The translations under genes and the position numbers were made by a program. The notes below the pieces were generated by a model. That model was not told the DNA's origin. It worked only from the letters and a program-made list of their open reading frames with translations, and did no database searches. Shown piece after piece: positions 57,002-64,000 of a stretch of 64,000 bases of DNA (its first letter is position 1; the number at the start of each line of letters is the position of its first letter). This stretch comes from Penicillus capitatus (Eukaryota > Chlorophyta), in NCBI GenBank assembly GCA_965649825.1, contig OZ287707.1, positions 744,001 to 808,000 of the forward strand, in the 5' to 3' direction.

Positions 57002-58691
57002 TTACAGTTTGTCGATGTGGATTTGGTTCTTGAGATCGTCGACGATCGTCTGGTCTTGACAGGCCTTCATCGTCTTGACGTGCTCTCCTTCGTCATCCCG
57101 GATGTTCACAAAGACATCGTAAAGACTGGAACAACTTGGACGGCGAATTTCATCCTTCCCCTGAGATGTCTGAAACTTGTCAAACTATAGACAGCATCAC
57201 ACTTGTGAAAAATGCGTGTCCTCTTGAGGTACAGACCATGTAAAGATCATCGCCTCGGTAGTACTGAACGGCAACGAATGGGGGAGGGAGTTTTTTGAGC
57301 AGTGCCTCGTTTGCATCGACAAATTCGCCGTAGGTGTCCACAGCGTGCGCTTCAATGAGCTCGCTGAAATTGTATGCCAGTTCAGGAGAGAAGACGTAGA
57401 ACAGGAGCAGCACCCAGTAATAGAAGATAGCGGCGTGTTGGCCCATAAAACGATCGATCCAGTACTGATCCCCGCCAAGAGATTCCATAATCTGCAAATG
57501 GTGCAATTCGTTCCATTCCTCTGCAAAATGGATCTTTCTAAGTGCAGAGCCCTGTCTCCACCACCCCAGCGACTCATAGAGATGCAGCATGGAGATGTAA
57601 CTAAAGTACGGCATCCGTGCTACTGTCTCCAAAAACCAAAACCGTTGCAATGGCCTAGCAGCACAACCTGAGACAATAAGAAGGCGCCTTATGTGCCCAC
57701 CTGTTGTTGAAGAGAACGTCCAGGAGATAGCAGAGGGTGTAGTAGGCAATCTTGATGTACCATGGCGCACGGATCTCTCCACCGCGTGCATGTCGTTGTC
57801 TTTCCCTTTCCCAAACCCCATCGTTGCTGAGGGTGAGGAGTAAAAGGCGTTCTCGGATGGCCTGACATTCATCGTCTGGCAGGGCAATTAACTCAGTCAC
57901 GTCCTGCTCGGCATCAACGGAGTCTGTAAAGGTCATAGGTCTGAGTTCTGGATCCTTGATCTCTGAGACGATCTTGTTTTCTTCTAGTTTTTTGTCCAGC
58001 GCTGCGAATGCCTCTACAAATCGACTGGCAACCCAATAGTAGGCCTAGTCTTAACATTTATTCACGATCGATGGACATCTTGATGTGACGGATGTGACCT
58101 TTCCAGCTATATTGGTCGCCGGGTTTTGTTCGGAGATCTTCCTGAACACATCTTGACGGAAAGCACGACGCAGTTCATTGTATTCATGGCCAAAGTTCTG
58201 AATCGCCTGCAAAGCATCTCACACGTGATCACACTCTCTGAGTGCATGGAACGTCAAATCACCAGTGACCAAAGAGATGATGGAATTTTGCCGAACTCGT
58301 CTCCATACATTCGATCCTTCGAGCGAAATCCATAATCGCAGCAGAGTACCTAATGACTTCCTGCTGCTCCGATCGATTCCTTCGACAGATTTCGTCATCT
58401 CACTTGCACGAGGTTGCCATCTCTATCGACGAAAGGCACGCAAACTTCACCATCATCGACGGATGCTTCCTTTTCTCCATCACTGCACAATGTGCATCAC
58501 CCTTTGGTGTCGTAACTGCTGCGGAACTTGTCGATGGGAGAACGCGTTTCTTTCTCCACTTCTTCGGGACTGGCACGTCGGACAGCGAAGCGATTTCGCG
58601 TCAACGGTCGATTGCGAACATATCGATTTCTTAACCCGGATGGCTGCGGTCGCGCTAGGCGCATCGAGAGTCCCCGATACGATAACGCCAT
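57002..58691 (-). CDS. PTOX: Plastid terminal oxidase (PTOX) with an extra N-terminal part
   Basis: PTOX oxidises plastoquinol and reduces oxygen to water in plastids. Di-iron ligands are intact: [45 protein letters not shown] and, after a 67-nt intron, [15 protein letters not shown]. The PTOX-specific end ([20 protein letters not shown]) and [17 protein letters not shown] separate it from mitochondrial AOX. Before the oxidase lie 150-200 residues that PTOX lacks: an Arg-rich N-terminus ([19 protein letters not shown]), then [20 protein letters not shown] and [19 protein letters not shown]. One intron starts GTCACATCCGTCACATC. The start could be earlier, in a hydrophobic stretch MSCLFVHDVTSLVFRC that may act as a signal sequence. 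Confidence 0.85.
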
Positions 58692-58869
58692 TCTATCCGA
58701 CGCTCCGAATCCCCAACAGCGAAAAACCAACGACGTCACATCATGCACGAACAAACAGGACATGCGACACCGCGACGTAGTAGTCACCTTGCACGTATGT
58801 CTGTCTAGCCGTCGCTTGGCACAGTTATATACTTTTAACAATATTGCCATTAAAACTTCTGTTTTCGAC

Positions 58870-60712
58870 ATGGCCGACGCGTATAACGATCTAGTGGACG
58901 AAGGTCTCTCTGGCCCTTCCGTTCCCAAATCTTCGCCAACCGAACCCGACGCGAAGAAGCAGAAGGTAAGTGACATCGAAGCGTCGTCCGTGGACGACGG
59001 TGCAACAAAAGAAGACATTGTGGCAAAGGACGCCGAGAGGGCCACTCTCGACTCTTGGTTGGCCAAGCTGCCCCACATCGAGCGAGAAAGTGAAAATGCC
59101 TTCGTCATCAGAAGAGGCCACTCTGCTGGAATGCATGTCGATGCTAAGTTCTTCGCTACGCCGCCGTTGTTGCGGCAGCTGTTAGTCGAGGCCGATAAAT
59201 CCACAGGCGGATTCCTCTCGGCGCTGACGCAATTGGCAAACGTCGCGACGCTGCCCGGGATCGTTGGGTACTCGCTTGGGATGCCCGATCTCCACAGCGG
59301 TTACGGATTCGCAATTGGAAATATCGCGGCGATGGATATGAACAATCCCGCTGCGGTCGTGTCTCCTGGCGGCGTCGGTTTCGATATCAACTGCGGTGTT
59401 CGATTGATCCGAACGAATCTCACTCATGCAGATATCACACAAAAAAGGGAAGTCCTGGCCGATGCTATGGCACGTGCGATCCCTGTGGGTGTCGGCAACA
59501 CCTCCAACCATCGACTGACCATTCCCGAACTCGATGAGATGTTGAGGGACGGAATGGAGTGGGCAGTGCGACGCGGATACGCATGGGAAGAGGACCTGAC
59601 GGTGGTCGAAGAGAACGGCCGCTTCAAGAATGCAAATCCAAATGCAGTCACCAGCCGGGCAAAACAGCGGGGTAAATCACAAGTCGGAACACTGGGATCA
59701 GGAAATCACTACATCGAAGTGCAGTACGTCGAAGAGGTCTACGATCAAGAAGCAGCGGCAACGATGGGACTGTTCAAAGGACAAGCATGCATCATGATCC
59801 ACACTGGCAGTCGTGGTCTTGGCCACCAGGTCACATCGCCGTGTACTTAAGTGGGCAGTGAGGGATGGTGGTTATGCAGGTCTGTTCCGATGCGTTGTGT
59901 ACGTGCGAAAAGGCAATGGCTCTGAGAAATGTCCGTTTGGTGGATCGTCAGCTGGCTTGTACGCCGATCGATTCGCCTGAAGGAACGCAGTACTTGGCGG
60001 CAATGGCATGTGCTGCGAATTTTGCCTTCTGCAATCGAACGTTAGTCACATACGATACTCGACGGGTCGTGAGCGAAGTCTTCGGCCGAACGGAGCGAGA
60101 GTTGGATATGCATGTCGTGTACGATGTTGCACACAACATTGCCAAAATCGAAAAACATATGATCAACAGTATGTCCGCCTTCTTCCATTCTACAACATCT
60201 ATAAGTGTGGACATCTGCTTATATCTAGATGAGGAGAAGAGAGTATTGGTACATCGAAAAGGAGCCACGCGAGCTTTTGGTCCAGGACATCCCTGTTTGC
60301 CAGAGAAGTATCGTGCTATGGGTCAACCAGTATTGATTGGCGGATCCATGGGAACATGCAGCTATGTCCTGATTGGAACACAACGAGCAATGGAAACGTC
60401 CTTTGGCAGCACCTGTCATGGAGCTGGAAGGTAAAGTGACCCCCACCCCTCCCTGTTCCTGCCCCACACAAGGTATTGGAATTTCCTAGATGTATGAGCC
60501 GCAACCAAGCAAAACGAGAATTAGACCAACGGTCGGTGTTGATGAATTTAGAGCGGCAAGGGGTGTCCTTGCGCGCAGCTACGCCAAAACTAGTGGCAGA
60601 AGAGGCACCACAGAGCTACAAAGATGTATCCGAAGTGGTTGATTGCTGTCATCTGGCTGGAGTCTCCAAGAAAGTTGTGAAACTGAAGCCCATTGTTGTC
60701 GTAAAAGGATGA
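58870..60712 (+). CDS. RTCB: RNA-splicing ligase RtcB
   Basis: RtcB joins 2',3'-cyclic phosphate and 5'-OH RNA ends in tRNA and other splicing. Start MADAYNDLVDEGLSG, then a conserved LPHIERESENAFVI, LPGIVGYSLGMPDLHSGYGF, VVSPGGVGFDINCGVRLIR (metal-binding Cys), VGTLGSGNHYIEVQYVEEV, IMIHTGSRGLGHQ, YDVAHNIAKIEKHMIN, VLVHRKGATRAFGPGHP, GSMGTCSYVLIG and FGSTCHGAGR with the guanylylated His, then SRNQAKREL. C-terminal end VKLKPIVVVKG. Three introns; the first begins GTCACATCGCC. Plus-strand gene of animal/archaeal type. Its partner archease is not in the window. Confidence 0.95.
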
Positions 60713-60983
60713 TGACGCTGTGTTTCAAAGAGTTGAATGAACGACGTCGTCTGAAAAGCTTTTTTCTTAAAAGAAAATCCCACAGTCTAGTAAATAACAT
60801 TCAGAAACAAAAGATGATAAAACGGCGATCTGCACAAGGCAAGCAACAAAAAAGGCGTACCACCAGACATAGCAGGGGTATTAATCAGAACAAAAATATA
60901 TCAGCGAGTGATCCTGCGTCAGGGGTAACATTGATAATATCCTGGTTTGTCCTCTCGGTCCGCAACAAATCCCTACCCAATGT

Positions 60984-61999
60984 CTATTCACAGGCGCTTT
61001 CAGCCTAAAGGAAAAAAATGTGTGAGATTCGATGGAGAGTTTGTGTGATGAGATCGATACTCGTAAAGCGATGGCGGCAGCAGCGGCCATTCTTTCCAGG
61101 TTCGTCATCGACTTGATGCGATTGTATTCCTGTCTGCTAAACAGACTCATTTCTTGATAAGGCATTCTTTCTTCTGGAGTCATCGATCTCCATTTCTCTG
61201 TCGTCATCCGTCCGATCTCGGCAGACGACAGCTGAACGCCTGGATGTTCATGCTACAACACAGAGCAGTCACATCACAGATCAACGAGCAATCTGTGCTT
61301 AAGTACTTCGAAAGCGGTTCGGAAAGTTTGAAGAAAAAAGAGATAGGCACTGGCAGGTCTTCGTATCGTTTCACATGAACGCTTTGCCCGTTTGTTTTCA
61401 CGGGGATTTTTTGAGAGATACTCAGCCATCTCTCGTTTGTAAACGAGCTAAAGCACCAACCACTTCGTGAATGAGTGAGATGCCTCTATGTGCGAAACAT
61501 GCTTTTGAATTCAGTGAGAGATTCTCAAACTTCTCTTTCTCTGTGGGAGTCATCGATCTCCACTTTTCACCCGCCGCCTGAGCAACGGCAGATACCCGTT
61601 TCTGTTCTGGATACTTTTCCTTCAACACACAGCTGTCACATCACAATACTTAAGCCACTCGTACACTTCTTCACACCTTCCATGCCTGACGAAATTCGGC
61701 AAGAAAGAACATGTAAGCAGATTTGGGTCGACGCGGTGCATCGAGCGGCTTCTTCGCACGTTTACGTGGGACAGGCTTCGTCGCCACGGACGGTCTGCAT
61801 TTCAGAAAGGGCATTTAGGACACCAACCATCATCGACATTGTTCTTCTGCCTGATAGGAATCGGATCATTCCGTCCCAGTTGAACCGATGGAAAGGACGA
61901 CGTCGATGAAGTCTTCGATGATAGCGCCGTCGACGCACTGGAGCCTTCTGCGCTATTCAGTGACTCCATATTTCCTAAACGACGCATCAATGCTGACAT
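60984..61999 (-). CDS. Two-box HMG protein
   Basis: Binds and bends DNA without sequence preference. Box 1: RRPKSAYMFFLAEFRQAWK joined to EKYPEQKRVSAVAQAAGEKW and MTPTEKEKFENL. Box 2: KRSCETIRRPASAYLFFLQT, FRTAFE joined to HEHPGVQLSSAEIG, WRSMTPEERMPYQEMSLFS. A Ser-rich acidic N-terminus (MSALMRRLGNMESLN) is followed by a basic linker KPVPRKRAKKPLD. The C-terminus is short (ALRAESACE). One 56-nt intron has a GC donor (CAG/GCAGAA, 61795-61850). Two introns end with GTGATGTGAC 16-17 nt before AG. The gene is convergent to RtcB with about 270 bp between stops. Confidence 0.87.
61795..61850 (-). other. Probable GC-AG intron in the HMG gene
   Basis: 56 nt, donor ATCAG/GCAGAAG, acceptor AATGCAG/ACCG, phase 2. 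It joins PIPIR to PSVATKPVPRKRA; no phase-2 GT donor is present nearby. Confidence 0.55.
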
Positions 62000-62466
62000 G
62001 TCTGTCTCCGTTTGAGGGACGGCCGTTCTATCCAATACGTGTGTGTTGGTTGTATGTACGTGCAGTGTATGTATGATACAGAAAAGAACACACCGTCTTC
62101 AAAACGACGCAGAGGACAGACGGGTAGGTATACACAAGCGCCGCCGCGTCGTTCGTTCCACGCCGCGATAGTGCCACGTAGACAAAGAGCCATGGTCCAC
62201 GTACTTGGTTCAGTGCGAAGGCGGTCCGTCAGAATGGATGGCAGACGGAAAGGAGCAGAACCGTTTGTTGAGAGCATGAGCTCGACCTTTGAGAACGATA
62301 CTGTTTACTTTTCGTTGGAGTTTTGACGGCTACCGACGAGAGAACCCTTAGATATGAGACGTCGACTTGGCTTAAGAACGAGTATAAGATGTCACATCCC
62401 CTGCGCGCCTGAATTGTGCGGTGCCCCTTCGTCTGTCGCATCGAACGAGTTTTTTTGCGAATTTTC
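62000..62466. other. About 470 bp without a firm gene
   Basis: Between the HMG gene start and the KXD1 start, divergent genes. A plus-strand frame of about 104 codons (62012-62326, Arg-rich) and a minus-strand one overlap each other, with no recognisable domain. It should include promoters for both neighbours. Confidence 0.4.
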
Positions 62467-62879
62467 ATGGATAAGAATCTAAGGGACGCTTTTAAGGACC
62501 TTCTTGAACCCGGAACCGTCGAATTGCTTAAGGAAGCGCAGTTTACGACGTCGTTCTCGACCAGAAGGTCAATTAAGCGTACTTATCCGAAATGTGTACC
62601 CTAGTTTTATAGCGCTGAAAGAAGCCGAGGCGAAGTTGCAGAGCTTTAATGCTCGTTCAGCGACCACTTACGCAGAAGTGCGATGTCAAATTGAAAAAAA
62701 GGCCGTGATGTTGCAAGGTATGGCAGCAGATTTGAAACATATCTATCGTCAGCTCAAGTATGCACTTCACACCGTGTTCTCACACTTTCTCACTCTTTCT
62801 GACGTGTAGTAACATCGAGAACAAACTGTCGAAGCTGGAGCATTGCAAAGAAACGCAGAATAAGGAATCAAGTGCTTGA
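62467..62879 (+). CDS. KXD1: KxDL-motif protein (BORC/BLOC-1 subunit)
   Basis: KXD1 is a small coiled-coil subunit of the lysosome-positioning BORC complex. Start MDKNLRDAFKDLLEPG; exon 2 gives SFIALKEAEAKLQSFNARSA then AADLKHIYRQL, where A-D-L corresponds to the family motif K-x-D-L with alanine in place of Lys; exon 3 gives NNIENKLSKLEHCKE and a short acidic end. Two introns of about 40-60 nt (donors GTCAAT and GTATGC). Length about 100 residues is normal. The FNARSATTY block fits the KXD1 FNxxSxxRY pattern well. Confidence 0.75.
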
Positions 62880-62985
62880 CCGCACCATGATCAAGACCTT
62901 TTTTCTAAGCAGACATTCGTTATCGATCTCACTGACAGTCACACATGAATTTAGATGACAGAGCGTCCGTCATAAAGAGAACGTG

Positions 62986-63299
62986 ATGAGTGATTCGACC
63001 TTTTTGCTGGATGTAAGGCACATCACTTGTCTCTGAAAGCCGAATTGCAGAAGTTTGTCGCATGCGTCGTGCATTTGACTGTTGTGTACTCCATGCATTT
63101 CTGCAGGAATGGCATCTCTATGTTTTCATCTATTTAAGCGCGCACTTGAATGTAGTTTGTCTCACAGATATCTCTCTTCGACCACGTCTCTTCTATATTC
63201 AATAATGAACTGTCTGTCGTGGAAGGCAATTGTGAAGAAGACCTTTTAATCCGAGAAGCTTCAGAACCCAAGGCACTCGGCATTTCTTGGACGCCTTGA
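62986..63299 (+). CDS. Uncertain small gene
   Basis: Possible first exon MSDSTFLLD at 62986 followed by GTAAGG. A later exon, after TTGTCTCACAG near 63168, reads ISLFDHVSSIFNNELSVVEG, EEDLLIREASEPKALGISWT and a stop at 63299. A middle exon around 63040-63100 has frame ambiguities. No family. It lies just upstream of the next small frame and may be a separate tiny gene. Confidence 0.3.
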
Positions 63300-63319
63300 G
63301 TGAACATCCCATTCTACGC

Positions 63320-63545
63320 AATGGACTCGATCGGAACGGAAGAGAAGAGCACCGTGTTTACCGAGCGCCTTCGAGGCATTGCTCCGAGACACCCGTTTTA
63401 CAACGCTCTAGACGACCGAGTCGGTCCGCTTCATCGCGAAAGACCTGTGAAAAGTTGGGAGGCAACGGCAGGAAGCGATCGGACCAGACGGTCGGACAAT
63501 GCATTCGTGTCCGGAATGCGGACAGGCGGTAGACTGGGACGATAG
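63320..63545 (+). CDS. Short hypothetical protein (75 aa) or first exon of the last gene
   Basis: Begins MDSIGTEEKSTVFTERLRG then IAPRHPFYNALDDRVGPLHR and EATAGSDRTRRSDNAFVSG, ending RTGGRLGR and TAG. No domain recognised. The composition is typical of real coding sequence here. It may be the first exon of the gene that runs off the right edge. Confidence 0.4.
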
Positions 63546-64000
63546 ATGTGAATGTCGAGTTCTTCCTCTACGGTACTGTCTTCTTCCTTCATGGAGTTGC
63601 TCCTTGTGAGAGATGGCGTCTGTCGCTGTCATCCCTCGGCCGCTTATTGATGAGTAAGCCACTGCGTTGTCGTCTGCCGTCAATATACCAACCAGCGTAT
63701 GTCTGACCTTCGTCCGTCGCTTCGTAGGAAACGCCAGATGCGCATCAAACCTCTGACTTTCCAGTTGCCACATATGAAACAGAATCGTTCCGAGACTGCC
63801 GAGATGTCAAGCCAATCAAACAGTCAACCGTACCAAACAGCGAACGACGAACAGGGAGCAAACGAACAGAAGGTCGGGAAACAGGAATGTGTGTATCCAT
63901 CCGCTTCGCCGAGTGCATTTCTCTAACGCAGGACCAAGGTGCGACACAGGATGCAACGCCACTGGAGTGTTCGAACGACGAAGAGACGCCGGTCAACACA
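63546..64000 (+). CDS. Partial gene running off the right edge
   Basis: An exon with a plausible acceptor (CGTAG/GAAACG) opens at 63728 and stays open to the end of the window, 91 codons: ETPDAHQTSDFPVATYET, CRDVKPIKQSTVPNSERR, then CVSIRFAECISLTQDQ and ECSNDEETPVNT. Hydrophilic, Thr/Ser/Gln-rich, possibly disordered. The upstream connection to 63320-63545 is not resolved. An overlapping frame in another phase stops at 63926. Confidence 0.35.

Noticed and set aside
58520-58545. An 18-nt intron in PTOX (GTGATGCACATTGTGCAG)
   Set aside because: A 45-nt intron starting at GTTCCG upstream and using the same acceptor also keeps the frame and has the usual length.
58497-59204. 235-codon minus-strand frame overlapping RtcB
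   Set aside because: Only its lower end (below about 58700) fits as the first exon of PTOX. The rest lies opposite conserved RtcB sequence.

Overview
This window is nuclear DNA from a photosynthetic, flagellated (or recently flagellated) unicellular eukaryote. The genes are eukaryotic (SIN3, CDC73, CUL3, syntaxin-18, Pol III subunit RPC6, V-ATPase D, KXD1). A plastid is implied by a plastid-type terminal oxidase, a plant-type histidine biosynthesis isomerase, and DUF760, DUF4336 and DUF1990 families typical of algae and plants. Flagella are implied by a PG-rich (SHIPPO) repeat protein and a CCDC77 homologue. I cannot name the species.

The genome is very compact. Most neighbours are tens of bases apart; convergent stops lie 10 bp apart (syntaxin-18/DUF1990) and the divergent glutaredoxin and LepA genes have start codons about 2 bp apart. 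Most genes are split by many 40-60 nt introns that I inferred by keeping the conserved protein frame. Bases after the first two of the donor are hardly conserved, several donors are GC, and an octamer (GATGTGAC or its reverse complement) recurs inside introns, usually 11-20 nt before the acceptor. Exon coordinates in multi-exon genes are manual, and several N-termini are uncertain.

Layout. 1-9 kb: end of an unknown gene, a SAM methyltransferase, a conserved-looking hypothetical, then a tandem SIN3 and CDC73 pair (transcription control). 9-23 kb: small membrane protein, a methyltransferase-riboflavin kinase fusion, RWDD1, plastid/bacterial-type ribosomal protein L22, DUF4336, DUF760, a SHIPPO-repeat protein, an alpha/beta hydrolase and a guanylate kinase. 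23-31 kb: a hypothetical organellar protein, an M14 carboxypeptidase, a second hydrolase, CUL3 and two tiny genes. 31-36 kb: a large NACHT-type NTPase with HEAT-like repeats. 36-46 kb: glutaredoxin, LepA, a DBP5-type helicase, RPC6, syntaxin-18, DUF1990, HISN3 and a REEP/HVA22 protein. 46-64 kb: a large multi-pass membrane protein and its Cys-rich neighbour, diacylglycerol kinase, CCDC77, V-ATPase D, a short-chain dehydrogenase, PTOX, RtcB, a two-box HMG protein, KXD1 and unresolved genes at the edge.

Most genes are unrelated housekeeping functions placed side by side. The strongest candidates for new biology are the NACHT/HEAT protein, the methyltransferase-riboflavin kinase fusion, the intron architecture, the extended N-terminus of PTOX, and the paired membrane proteins at 46.4-50.7 kb. 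I found no CRISPR array, rRNA, tRNA or transposase.
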